A DNA stretch of 64,000 nucleotides from Dyella_B jejuensis (GTDB lineage: Bacteria; Pseudomonadota; Gammaproteobacteria; Xanthomonadales; Rhodanobacteraceae). Below the pieces are notes generated by a model that worked only from the letters and a program-made list of their open reading frames with translations, was not told the DNA's origin and ran no database searches. How positions within the stretch are numbered: position 1 is the stretch's first letter; every line of letters begins with the position of its first letter. The position numbers and the translations under genes are program-made. Positions 29,179 to 37,801 of this stretch are shown piece after piece. The stretch lies in NCBI RefSeq assembly GCF_044904675.1, contig NZ_JADIKJ010000017.1:62001-126000 (forward strand). Direction: 5' to 3'.

Positions 29179-29902
29179 AAAAACGATATTGGTAACCGGC
29201 GCCACATCGGGCATCGGCGCGGCAATATGTCAAGACCTCCTTGGCGCCGGAGCCAGTATTGTTGCCGTTGGCAGAAATTCCGATAGGCTTGATGTTCTGA
29301 AAACGCAGGCGCCATCCCGCGTCAAAATTATCCGTTTTGATCTAACACAATTTGCCGATCACAAAGCCGTCTTGACAGATATCGGCACTATCGATGGACT
29401 CGTCTATTCAGCCGGCATCACTGATAGCAATCCACTTCGCTTTTTCTCGCTGGAAAAATATCAAAAAGTAATAGATATTAATCAAACTGCGCCCATCGTA
29501 TTGGTATCAGAGCTCGTGCGCGCCGGCTGCCTAAATCCAGCCTCATCGATCGTATTTATTTCTTCCATTCTTGGGCCAAGAATTGGCATGAAAGGAACCG
29601 CAGCATACGCTGCAACCAAAGCAGCATTGACTGCATATGCAAAGGTCATGGCATTGGAGTTGGCCCACAAATCCATTCGAGTCAACTGTGTCTCCCCCGG
29701 CATGGTAAACACGGCACTTATCACCAACCAACATCAGGTTTCTGAAGAGTCCTTGCGGATCGACATGCAAAAGTATCCGCTTGGCAAGCGCTTTGCTGAG
29801 GCCAGGGAGGTAGCTACAGTTGTACGCTTCTTGTTGTCAGACGAGTCTTCATTCATAACGGGCACCGAACTAGTCGCCGATGGAGGGTACTCAATCCAAT
29901 GA
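29168..29902 (+). CDS. SDR-family oxidoreductase (FabG-like ketoreductase)
   Basis: This 244-residue classical short-chain dehydrogenase/reductase has the NAD(P) motif TGATSGIG (residues 10-17), the catalytic Ser132/133 (FISSILG) and Tyr147-x3-Lys151 (AAYAATKAAL). It ends in a typical TGTELVADGGYS. Next to FabH-like and carrier-protein genes the simplest role is reduction of a 3-ketoacyl-ACP to a 3-hydroxyacyl-ACP. Reduction of a keto sugar is an alternative. It overlaps the Rieske gene by 11 bases and is coupled by ATGA to the next gene. Confidence 0.92.
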   Translation: MLNKKTILVTGATSGIGAAICQDLLGAGASIVAVGRNSDRLDVLKTQAPSRVKIIRFDLTQFADHKAVLTDIGTIDGLVYSAGITDSNPLRFFSLEKYQKVIDINQTAPIVLVSELVRAGCLNPASSIVFISSILGPRIGMKGTAAYAATKAALTAYAKVMALELAHKSIRVNCVSPGMVNTALITNQHQVSEESLRIDMQKYPLGKRFAEAREVATVVRFLLSDESSFITGTELVADGGYSIQ

Positions 29903-30525
29903 CCAAGCAAAATCTCATTCTCGTCGGCGGCGGGCGCTTTGGCCGAGAAGTAGCGACATGGATTAGTGTTCTTGACCTGCCTTTTAAGCTACTTGGATTT
30001 ATCGACGATGAAAAGAATTCCCCAGAGATCATCGGCCCCATCGTTGAGCACAAACCAAGAAAGGATGCGCTTTATCTAACGTGCTTCGGCTCAGGTTTGT
30101 CTCGCAACAGAGTGCGGAAGATTCTAGAGAACAATGGCGCACGTTTTGCTAATTTTTTCGATCCGCAAGTAAGGTCCGCGTCTTCTTTGGATGGACTGAG
30201 CAACTGCATCTTGTTGGGGCATATTGGCATTTCCAACAATGTGACGCTTGGCAACGATCTACTAATTCACGGTTTCGCAAGCATAGGGCATGACGTAACC
30301 ATCATGGATGGGGTAACTGTGGGCGCACATGGCTTTGTTGGGGGAGGCGCGACACTAGGTGAAAACTGCACAGTCCATCCCAATGCCGCCGTTCTACCTA
30401 GCGTATTCGTGGGCGAGAGGGCCATTGTCGGCGCAGGCTCAGTGGCGGTAAGAAACGTTCAGGCGGATACAACCGTCTTCGGTCTCCCCGCAAAAGTCAT
30501 CGCATATGGCAAACATGGTGCCTGA
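29899..30525 (+). CDS. PglD/NeuD-type sugar N- or O-acyltransferase (left-handed beta-helix)
   Basis: This 208-residue enzyme has an N-terminal nucleotide-sugar binding fold (LILVGGGRFGREVATW) and a C-terminal hexapeptide-repeat beta-helix (GNDLLIHGFASIGHDV, GVTVGAHGFVGGGATLG). His131, in ASIGHDV, matches the catalytic base of PglD-like N-acetyltransferases. In characterised pathways it acts right after a DegT-type aminotransferase on a UDP- or dTDP-4-amino sugar. With a carrier protein and FabH-like enzymes beside it, the donor here may be an acyl-ACP or acyl-CoA instead of acetyl-CoA. ATGA overlap links it to the SDR gene. Confidence 0.9.
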   Translation: MTKQNLILVGGGRFGREVATWISVLDLPFKLLGFIDDEKNSPEIIGPIVEHKPRKDALYLTCFGSGLSRNRVRKILENNGARFANFFDPQVRSASSLDGLSNCILLGHIGISNNVTLGNDLLIHGFASIGHDVTIMDGVTVGAHGFVGGGATLGENCTVHPNAAVLPSVFVGERAIVGAGSVAVRNVQADTTVFGLPAKVIAYGKHGA

Positions 30526-31489
30526 CATCTACCTCAATGCGATCGCCTCAGCACTTGGCGGCAAGATCGAGCAGAACAACGCTAATAATCTCCATCAACC
30601 GCAGGAAGACTGCGAACGCATAGTGAAGAAGACCGGGGTGCGTGGCCGCACCATCGCGCTACCCGGACAATTCACTAGCGACCTATCTTGCATGGCGACA
30701 AGCGAACTGCTTCGCAAGTTAAATACTTCAGCTAGCGCGATTCAAACGCTATTAGTTTGCACGCAAACACCGGATCACTTGATACCAGGTGTTTCTTCGC
30801 GCGTCCACGGCGAACTCGGCTTTCCCGAAGAATGCCTCGTGTTCGATATCAATCAAGGTTGCTCGGGCTTTGTAGTTGGCACGCAAACAGTAACGGCTTT
30901 ATTGCGCTCATCTAGCGATTCGGCCGTATTGATCAATGCGGATACCTACTCGCGGCTCATTCGACCAAATGACTTGGCAACCCGTGTTTTGTTTGGCGAT
31001 GCAGCGACAGCGTCAATGTTCTCTACACAGCCCCCTGGGCTGCGGGTGATTTATAACCGATGTTTCGCGAACGGAAATGGCTACGATGCTTTTGTCGCAC
31101 GAAATTCCGCCACGCGCATCGATCCAGACCACTCTGCCGGCATCTACATGGATGGCCCGGGCATTCTCAACTTTGCACTGCACGTGGTACCTGAAGCGAT
31201 CCACCAGGCACTGAAAGCCAATGGACTCACGATAGAGCAAATACGCCTCTTCGCCTTCCATCAAGCAAATAGCTTCATGATCGGAAAACTTACTCAAAAA
31301 TTGCACATCAGCGCCGAGCAAGCGCCTCAGAATTGCGAACATCTAGGGAATACCGTATCGGCCTCCATTCCGCTGCTACTGCTTGACCACTGGCAAGAGC
31401 TAAAGGATAGGGAGTTGGTCATGGCGATAGGTTTCGGCGTTGGTTTATCTTGGGGCGTATCGTTATTCGAATACCGTAGCGATCACTAA
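30506..31489 (+). CDS. 3-oxoacyl-ACP synthase III (FabH-like), second copy
   Basis: This second condensing enzyme of the operon has 327 residues, with Cys119 (DINQGCSGFVVG), His252 (AFHQANSFMI) and Asn282 (EHLGNTVSASIP) all present. It is clearly different from the first copy: it is shorter and lacks the Pro/Gly-rich insert. The pair could act in two rounds of extension, or one could be a transferase that moves the acyl group to the sugar. The gene overlaps the end of the acyltransferase gene by 20 bases. It is the last gene of the operon; 106 gene-free bases follow. Confidence 0.9.
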   Translation: MANMVPDIYLNAIASALGGKIEQNNANNLHQPQEDCERIVKKTGVRGRTIALPGQFTSDLSCMATSELLRKLNTSASAIQTLLVCTQTPDHLIPGVSSRVHGELGFPEECLVFDINQGCSGFVVGTQTVTALLRSSSDSAVLINADTYSRLIRPNDLATRVLFGDAATASMFSTQPPGLRVIYNRCFANGNGYDAFVARNSATRIDPDHSAGIYMDGPGILNFALHVVPEAIHQALKANGLTIEQIRLFAFHQANSFMIGKLTQKLHISAEQAPQNCEHLGNTVSASIPLLLLDHWQELKDRELVMAIGFGVGLSWGVSLFEYRSDH

Positions 31490-31595
31490 ACGCCCATCAA
31501 GCTGGCAGATAGGAGCAATGCTCACTTTCAGACTCGACCATTCAATTCCCTTAAACGCTTCAACTTAGCAAGAGTATGTATCTGAGTGAAATTGC

Positions 31596-33068
31596 ATGGC
31601 CAATATTGGACATAGGGGACTCCATGCCAGCTTTTGGGGAGGGCTTGAAATTGCCGTCCGTTACGGTGTCCAGATTGCCGTAACTGTCATTCTAGCTAGG
31701 CTGCTTGTCCCTGATGACTTCGGGCTCATAGCTATATTGCTGGTCTTTACGAGCGTTGGGGCGTTACTTGCCGACGCCGGATTTGGCACTGCGCTGATTC
31801 AGCGGCGAGAACACACCATTGATGATGAAACCACGATGTTTTTCATCTCGCTCGGCACGGGCTTCGCCGCCACATTGATACTTTATTTGACGGCAAATAT
31901 CATTGCTGATTTTTACAATAAGCCGACCCTTGCACCGCTTACCAAATTCATGGCTTGGGCGCTGTTTTTTGGTTCGGCGGGTGCAGTACCAGACGCACTT
32001 TTAACCAAACGTCTTGATTTCAATGCTCGTACCCGTGCACAAGCCTTGTCCTCAATAGTATCTGGCGCCCTGGCTATCATTCTTGCCCTGCAAAAGTTCG
32101 GAGTATGGAGCTTGGCGTGGCAGGGCATGACCGAGACAGTATTACGCACTTTTTTCATGTGGCAATTTTCCCGCTGGATGCCAAGAGGGCGGTTTCGTGT
32201 CGATTCATTCAGAGCCCTATTCAACTTCGGCGGCTACATGCTGCTGGCAGGTGTACTCAGCACCATTTCTAGCAGACTTCAGTCACTGGTCATCGGCAAG
32301 TTATTCACTGCTCGCGACCTTGGTTATTATGTCCTCGCCCAGAATACTCAGGCAGCCCCATCCTCTGTCGTTGCTATATTGCTGAATCGCATAGGACTGC
32401 CTGTATTTTCATCCATGGCTCACGATCGAGCACAACTTCGTCTCGCTCTACAGGTATCACTGCAAGCGTCCATGTTTGTCTTCTTTCCATGCATGTTAGG
32501 TTTGGCCATGATCGCGAAACCGTTTGTCACTATGATGTACGGCGCGCAATGGACGCCGGCGACCCCAATGCTCACCCTTCTGGCACTGGCCGCCTCCATC
32601 TGGCCCATACACGTACTTAATCTATTGGCGCTGAGTGCCTGCGGGCGCTCCGATCGCTTCTTACGACTTGAACTGATTAAAAATATAGTCGTCGTGGCAG
32701 TCACGCTGTTGGCCAGCTTATTTGGACCCACGGCCGTTGCCGCAGCCATGCTTGTCGCAGGTATATGCGCAGCTTGGATCAATACCTGGTATTCAAAAAG
32801 GACATTTGACTACGGTCTTCTTCAACAGATTGTCGACCTGAAAAGTACATTGCTAATCACATTAATCGCGATGCTCCCTGCCTGGGCAATATTGCACTGG
32901 GCTCCAGAGGGCATTGTCATGACGCTGGCAGCCGTTTGCAGCGCAATTGTGGTTTACGTAGGCATGGCAAGGCTAAGCAAGCATCCAGCTCTAATCGAGA
33001 TAATTCATGTGCTAAAACTTGTAGGGGAGGCCTATTCAAAAAAGACGTCCTCCAGGCACGACCCATGA
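31596..33068 (+). CDS. Wzx-type oligosaccharide flippase
   Basis: This 490-residue membrane protein of the MOP/polysaccharide-biosynthesis family has about 12-14 helices and opens with the family pattern LHASFWGGLEIAVRYGVQIA and LVPDDFGLIAILLVFTS. It moves lipid-linked oligosaccharides from the inner to the outer face of the cytoplasmic membrane. It resembles the WzxC/lipopolysaccharide exporter branch. The stop overlaps the next gene's ATG (ATGA at 33065-33068). Such a flippase would deliver the lipid-linked glycan to periplasmic GT-C transferases like those encoded upstream. Confidence 0.92.
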   Translation: MANIGHRGLHASFWGGLEIAVRYGVQIAVTVILARLLVPDDFGLIAILLVFTSVGALLADAGFGTALIQRREHTIDDETTMFFISLGTGFAATLILYLTANIIADFYNKPTLAPLTKFMAWALFFGSAGAVPDALLTKRLDFNARTRAQALSSIVSGALAIILALQKFGVWSLAWQGMTETVLRTFFMWQFSRWMPRGRFRVDSFRALFNFGGYMLLAGVLSTISSRLQSLVIGKLFTARDLGYYVLAQNTQAAPSSVVAILLNRIGLPVFSSMAHDRAQLRLALQVSLQASMFVFFPCMLGLAMIAKPFVTMMYGAQWTPATPMLTLLALAASIWPIHVLNLLALSACGRSDRFLRLELIKNIVVVAVTLLASLFGPTAVAAAMLVAGICAAWINTWYSKRTFDYGLLQQIVDLKSTLLITLIAMLPAWAILHWAPEGIVMTLAAVCSAIVVYVGMARLSKHPALIEIIHVLKLVGEAYSKKTSSRHDP

Positions 33069-34003
33069 TTTATGCCAGAGATGTCACCAAATATCCTAAT
33101 GACGAACTTCGCTTCGTTATTTACGCACCGCGTTACCGTGACAATTCGGGCGGCGCGATTGTTATGCATAAATTGTGTGACGTCCTTAATGATATGGGTT
33201 ATTCAGCGCTCCTTTATCCCTTATGGAAACCTCTCTCCCTGCCATCCGCCTTGTTCCGCTCACCGCGCATGACGTTCGCCTATCTCTTGGCGCGTGCTTA
33301 TCGTGGCAAATATGCAACAAATGCCAAATATAATACGCCCCTCGCTAAGCAAAGGGACATTCAAGGTAGCATTGTCATCTATCCTGAAATTGTCAGCGGC
33401 AACCCGCTTCGTGCCGAAAAATACGTCAGATGGCTGCTGCACAGACCTGGCTTTCATGAAGGGCATTTCAAATACTCTCCAGGAGATCTCTATTTCTGTT
33501 ACCAGGAAGCATTCCATAAAAACTGTAGGGACATGGTCCATGGAGGCTCGCTTACTATAGGCGACACCCTTCTGGACATTTACAAACAGACCAACTATGG
33601 CGAACGCATTAAAACATGTTTCATAGTCAGGAAAGGAAGAGCTCGCCCCGACCTCCCCGACCTTAAACATCAATGGGTCGTTGATGATCTAAGCCATGAG
33701 GAACTCGCCAAAGTATTTAATGAATGCAAATTTTGTTACTTGTACGACACCTACACTGCATATGCACAATACGCGGCCATTTGCGGCTGCATTCCAATCG
33801 TTGTACCTCTTCCCGGCGTAACCAAGGAGCAGTGGGTTCCTGAAGAAAAGGGGCGTCTTGGTGTCGCTTATGGGGAAAGCGACACAGAGCATGCTGTGAC
33901 CACCCGGCCTGCTCTCTTATGCTTCATGCAGGAAACTTCCAAAAAAAACAGGGAAGCAGTTGCACATTTTGTCGAAGCCGTGAAGAAGCACTTCAAGACA
34001 TAA
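33065..34003 (+). CDS. Putative glycosyltransferase (GT-B-like), family not recognised
   Basis: This 312-residue soluble protein starts after its translational-coupling overlap with the flippase gene. The N-terminus (LRFVIYAPRYRDNSGGAIV followed by HKLCDVLNDMGYSALL) is the look of a GT-B enzyme, with a Gly-rich loop and an index-helix pattern. Near the C-terminus YDTYTAYAQYAAICGCIPIV and GVAYGESDTEHA resemble the donor-binding half. The middle holds SIVIYPEIVSGNPL. No exact family is claimed. It ends five bases before the convergent rhamnosyltransferase-like gene. Codon use is A+T-rich like its neighbours. Confidence 0.7.
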   Translation: MIYARDVTKYPNDELRFVIYAPRYRDNSGGAIVMHKLCDVLNDMGYSALLYPLWKPLSLPSALFRSPRMTFAYLLARAYRGKYATNAKYNTPLAKQRDIQGSIVIYPEIVSGNPLRAEKYVRWLLHRPGFHEGHFKYSPGDLYFCYQEAFHKNCRDMVHGGSLTIGDTLLDIYKQTNYGERIKTCFIVRKGRARPDLPDLKHQWVVDDLSHEELAKVFNECKFCYLYDTYTAYAQYAAICGCIPIVVPLPGVTKEQWVPEEKGRLGVAYGESDTEHAVTTRPALLCFMQETSKKNREAVAHFVEAVKKHFKT

Positions 34004-34007
34004 ATTC

Positions 34008-34928
34008 CTACTCGCCCCCCTGAACTCCATCCACAATGCCTTTGAGCATATTGCGAATTTGCTTATTACGTTCCGGCCCAACAACCGCGGTGATGAGCAT
34101 GGTCAAAATCAGTTTTGCAATGGCCCATACTTTCCACACCGAAGGCACATAAGGCTTTTTCATGAGAAAAATGGCGTTTCTATACAAAAAATACTGCCTC
34201 TTTGGTGTGCGTAGTGGCCAAAGACGCCACCCAAAGCACCACAAACGGACGGAATTCTGACCCATGCAATGCTCGAATATGGCTGAGGGCGCTCCCCACA
34301 GGGTATGACCTGATGCTTGCACACGGAAAGCCCAATCGGTGTCGACGTGATCTATAAATAATTTCTCATCCACACCGCCAAGGGCTTGAAACAATTCAAT
34401 CGAAGTTAGTGTTCCGCTACCGTTGAGATTTACACAGGCCACTGCTTCGCTAGAACCCCTTGGCGGATAAACGCGCTTCCAATGCCACCGCCTGACCTGA
34501 TGGAATCCATGCGCAAGTTGTGTTGCAGGATCGAACAGATATGGGCCAACGCATCCAACGTTTTTATCTTTCGCCGCAAGTGCATTGTAGACCGCAAGAA
34601 GCGTATAGACACTTTGTGCTATCGGCACGCTGTCTTGATCGAGTAACAACACGTACAACGTTTTGGGCGCCATCGCCGATAACTGCTGAACACCTTGATT
34701 TATAGCCGCGGCCAAACCAATATTTTTTTCGTTGCGAACGATGGCCACATGTTCAAATTCCTCCGAAAGCTGCTCAATCTGCAGCATAAGGGCTTGATCA
34801 GATGCATTATCAACAACGACCTTCGGCGACTCCGAAGGCAACGCTCTAAACTGAGCCTTGAGTAATAGTATGTCAGGGTTGAACGTCACAGTAACCGTGC
34901 CGAGCAACGCATAATCAATACTACTCAT
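34008..34928 (-). CDS. Glycosyltransferase family 2, rhamnosyltransferase-like
   Basis: This 306-residue GT-A enzyme has the N-terminal strand LLGTVTVTFNPDI, the nucleotide-binding VVVDNASDQ and IVRNEKNIGLAAAINQGV, and the metal-binding LLLDQDSVP (DxD-like). A GGVDEKLFIDHVDTDWAFR block follows, typical of RfbN/WbbL-type rhamnosyltransferases. The C-terminus has a hydrophobic anchor helix (about 255-285). It probably adds rhamnose or a similar deoxy sugar to a lipid-linked glycan at the cytoplasmic face. It lies 2 bases downstream of the methyltransferase gene. Confidence 0.9.
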   Translation of the reverse strand: MSSIDYALLGTVTVTFNPDILLLKAQFRALPSESPKVVVDNASDQALMLQIEQLSEEFEHVAIVRNEKNIGLAAAINQGVQQLSAMAPKTLYVLLLDQDSVPIAQSVYTLLAVYNALAAKDKNVGCVGPYLFDPATQLAHGFHQVRRWHWKRVYPPRGSSEAVACVNLNGSGTLTSIELFQALGGVDEKLFIDHVDTDWAFRVQASGHTLWGAPSAIFEHCMGQNSVRLWCFGWRLWPLRTPKRQYFLYRNAIFLMKKPYVPSVWKVWAIAKLILTMLITAVVGPERNKQIRNMLKGIVDGVQGGE

Positions 34929-34930
34929 AC

Positions 34931-35698
34931 TTATCCGCGCTCCATGCGATAGATCAATGTTGGAATGATTCGCTTAACGGGAAAAAGCATGAAGTCGGGA
35001 ACTTGGCGCACCAGGCGAGCCTGAAACGAGTCTGGATGTTCAATATTCAATGTGGCACGCCAAGCGGCCAGGCAGAGATTCTTCCACTTGAATCCGGTCT
35101 CATCAAGCATCCTTTCTAACTGCTTCATTTGAAGAGGCTCACAATCGTAGAGTTCACCTTTATCCATCCATTTTAGATAAGGCGTACGCAATTTAGATGG
35201 CAGCCAGCTAAGAAATGCTAGGCGATAGTGCGGTTCGATCAGCATCCAGCGATTCGGCACTGCCAAATATGCAACGCCTGTCTGCTTAAGCACCCTGCGT
35301 ACCTCTTCTAGGTGATGAAGCTGAGCTGCCCGTTCACCAACGTGTTCGATCACATGATTAGTCAATACGACATCGAAAGATGCGTCCGGAAAAGGTAGCA
35401 CCGTGCCTTCGACCTGCGTATAGCGATACCCATCCTTTACCAAGCGGCTATCATAAATGTCGACGGCGTCCACGCTATAACGTCCATCGGGCAGGGTGCC
35501 GAAATAATGAGCAATGCCGCCCGAGCCAGTTCCCACTTCAAGTAGACGAATTGGACGATGATTATCCACAAGCCCCAGAAGCTGCTCGATTTTCATCGCT
35601 TTCAGGCGACGAGATGCCATGTCCAACACAGCATGCGGTTTGCGCTGTGCGTCGCAACCTTGCACGCTATGCTCTAGTCGCTTTGTTTGGTGGCTCAT
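34931..35698 (-). CDS. Class I SAM-dependent methyltransferase
   Basis: This 255-residue methyltransferase has the SAM motif I LLEVGTGSGGIAHYFG, motif II around VDAVDIYDS, and motifs III-IV at FDVVLTNHVIEHV and VLKQTGVAYLAVPN. It is of the Methyltransf_11 type. The location between glycosyltransferases suggests it methylates a sugar hydroxyl of the nascent glycan or caps the chain, but the substrate cannot be read from the sequence. It overlaps the upstream GT4 gene by four bases (ATGA). Confidence 0.88.
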   Translation of the reverse strand: MSHQTKRLEHSVQGCDAQRKPHAVLDMASRRLKAMKIEQLLGLVDNHRPIRLLEVGTGSGGIAHYFGTLPDGRYSVDAVDIYDSRLVKDGYRYTQVEGTVLPFPDASFDVVLTNHVIEHVGERAAQLHHLEEVRRVLKQTGVAYLAVPNRWMLIEPHYRLAFLSWLPSKLRTPYLKWMDKGELYDCEPLQMKQLERMLDETGFKWKNLCLAAWRATLNIEHPDSFQARLVRQVPDFMLFPVKRIIPTLIYRMERG

Positions 35699-36837
35699 AG
35701 ACCAAACAGCTCATTTGTAAGCCGCTCACCAAACCTAGGCCATACGAATTGTCGCGCAAATTCGAGACAGGCGAAGGTATCTTGCTTACGCCCTGAGATA
35801 ACTTCAAGCACGGCCCGTGCGATTCCCACGTAGTCTCCAGACTGGATCAATCGACCCGATACCCCCTCTGATACAGCATCAACTACGCCCCCTGTGGCGA
35901 ACGCAATCGTCGGCACTCCGTGTGCAGCAGCCTCCACGGCCACCATGCCGAATCCTTCAGGATCCCCCGGAATATCACGTATCGGGAACACATGCACCCG
36001 GCTGATCTTGAAAAGAAGCTGCAATTCTCGATCACTCACTGCGCCCAGCAATCGAATATGCTCAGACAGTCCCTTTTGCTCAGCCAATGCAAGGATGTCC
36101 TGCGGTGCCTGCACACGTGCATTGAGTGCGTTCCGAGGCGTATCCCCGGCGACCAAAAGTAAAACATCAGATCTCTGCTGAATAATCGACGGAAGTGCTC
36201 TCGCTACAAATTCGGCAATACCTTTGCGCTCGCTCAGGCGACCGACCGACAAGAGAATAGTCCGATCGCCAAACCCTTTTTCCCGACGAAACGCTTCCGT
36301 CGTCGCCCTATCGTAATCTGATTCAGGCAACTGGACGCCAGGATGCACGATGCTGATTCGAGAAACTTCAATACCCGCCCTACGAGCAAGCTCTGCCGTG
36401 GCGCTGCTGTTGGTGATGATCTTATGCATGCGACGAATGGCTGGAAGCCACAAAGAACGATAAACAATATGTTGGACCGATATATCTAGGCCGTGAATAT
36501 ATACCGCAGTCGAAGCATGCACCATGCGGCCTAAAAGAAAAATGATGGGCGCAGTCAAACCGCTCCCGGCAAGCATTAGTTGCGGTCGAAAGCGCCATAT
36601 CTCTCGAAACGTTGCCAGCGTTGCACCCAGCAGAAAGCACCATAATGGCTTGAGTGGAACCTCAATAACCCGCACTCCGGGCGGCGCCTGTGCAGCTGCT
36701 CCGCAAGGCCCGATGACGCAGACATCACTCTTGCTCGCCAGCTCCTTAGCCATGTACCAGTTAAGCCGTTCCATACCTCCCACCAAGGGGGGTAGATTGC
36801 GGGTAACGATAAGAATGCGTCTTCGTGTCTCAATCAT
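35695..36837 (-). CDS. Glycosyltransferase family 4
   Basis: This 380-residue GT-B retaining glycosyltransferase has the N-terminal acceptor domain ILIVTRNLPPLVGGMERLN and the C-terminal donor domain LLSVGRLSERKGIAEFV. The donor-site loop reads DPEGFGMVAVEAAAHGVPT, with the E-x7-E motif, and GGVVDAVSEG follows. It probably uses a nucleotide-activated hexose to extend the glycan. The gene overlaps both neighbours by a few bases, placing it in a four-gene leftward operon (37.7 to 34.0 kb) that converges on the flippase operon. Confidence 0.92.
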   Translation of the reverse strand: MIETRRRILIVTRNLPPLVGGMERLNWYMAKELASKSDVCVIGPCGAAAQAPPGVRVIEVPLKPLWCFLLGATLATFREIWRFRPQLMLAGSGLTAPIIFLLGRMVHASTAVYIHGLDISVQHIVYRSLWLPAIRRMHKIITNSSATAELARRAGIEVSRISIVHPGVQLPESDYDRATTEAFRREKGFGDRTILLSVGRLSERKGIAEFVARALPSIIQQRSDVLLLVAGDTPRNALNARVQAPQDILALAEQKGLSEHIRLLGAVSDRELQLLFKISRVHVFPIRDIPGDPEGFGMVAVEAAAHGVPTIAFATGGVVDAVSEGVSGRLIQSGDYVGIARAVLEVISGRKQDTFACLEFARQFVWPRFGERLTNELFGL

Positions 36838-37738
36838 CGTGGCGATACGTCAATGCCGTGATTTGCTCAGACACCAATCCGATAAGAAATATGATCACCG
36901 CCGCGCTCCACATAAGCGTACTCATGTTCGTCAAGCGTCCTTCATACACAAATGTCCATGCGTAATTAATGAGACCTAGTAAAAAAAACAGCGCGCTTGC
37001 CGGCGCAAACAGCTTCAATGGCGAGTACAACGTCGCAATCTTGAAAATGATGAGTAGGAAACGCAGACCATCGCGCAGAGGCCTGATATGGCTCTTTCCT
37101 ACACGTTGGGCTGCCTTGATAGGCAAGTACGAGATCGGATATGCACTACGAAAGAAGGCCATGGTGCTGGTAGTTGGATAGCTAAAGCCATTTGGCAGCA
37201 AATGCAGGAACTCCCGAAACCTGTTCGCGCGCACCGCACGAAAGCCCGAGGTAAGGTCAGCCACCGTGTGCCCCGTCATGTTTGAAGCCAACCAGTTATA
37301 GAGCTGGTTGGCTAAGCCGCGCCCCACACCAGCTTGACTGTCCCAGTCGCGCGCGCCGACCACCATGTCGTAACCCTGATCGAGCTTTTCCAACATGCGC
37401 GCGACGTCTTCAGGATCGTGCTGGCCGTCGCCATCCATGAAAACCAGTATTTCACCGGTCGCAGCACGGACACCACGCTTGATCGCCGCCCCGTTGCCCA
37501 TGGAATAAGGAGAGGAAAGACAGCCTACCCCATGACCGGCGCAAAGCGCCGCAGTGTCATCGGTGGAACCGTCGTCGACTACGATGATCTCCGCGGAAGG
37601 CTGGGCCGCTTTAAGGCGCGGCAGCAGATCGGCAAGCGCGGGGGCTTCGTTTTTGGCCGGCAAGATAATGCTGAGACGAGGCAAGTCGGTACTCCCAAGG
37701 TATGAACGAATCATACCTTGGGCCTTTCGTGCATACAT
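36830..37738 (-). CDS. Glycosyltransferase family 2, DPM1/GtrB-like
   Basis: This 302-residue GT-A protein has LSIILPAKNEAPAL, the nucleotide-binding IIVVDDGSTDDTAAL, and the catalytic FMDGDGQHDPEDV (DxD-like). Two C-terminal hydrophobic helices (about 225-290) anchor it in the membrane. Relatives charge undecaprenyl phosphate with a single sugar, which GT-C transferases use in the periplasm. That makes it a plausible donor-making partner for the TMTC-like enzymes. The start at 37738 could instead be an ATG at 37714, which has a better ribosome site. Confidence 0.9.
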   Translation of the reverse strand: MYARKAQGMIRSYLGSTDLPRLSIILPAKNEAPALADLLPRLKAAQPSAEIIVVDDGSTDDTAALCAGHGVGCLSSPYSMGNGAAIKRGVRAATGEILVFMDGDGQHDPEDVARMLEKLDQGYDMVVGARDWDSQAGVGRGLANQLYNWLASNMTGHTVADLTSGFRAVRANRFREFLHLLPNGFSYPTTSTMAFFRSAYPISYLPIKAAQRVGKSHIRPLRDGLRFLLIIFKIATLYSPLKLFAPASALFFLLGLINYAWTFVYEGRLTNMSTLMWSAAVIIFLIGLVSEQITALTYRHDD

Positions 37739-37801
37739 AGGAAGGTAATCTACCTACCTCGTCTTTCCAGCGTTATCGCCCCGGGACTGACATGGCGGCG
37801 T

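Noticed and set aside
26854..31489. Ordinary fatty-acid synthesis (fab) cluster
   Set aside because: There is no fabD, fabF, plsX or malonyl-transferase gene, the ACP is not AcpP-like, and a Rieske oxygenase, sugar aminotransferase and sugar acyltransferase are interleaved.
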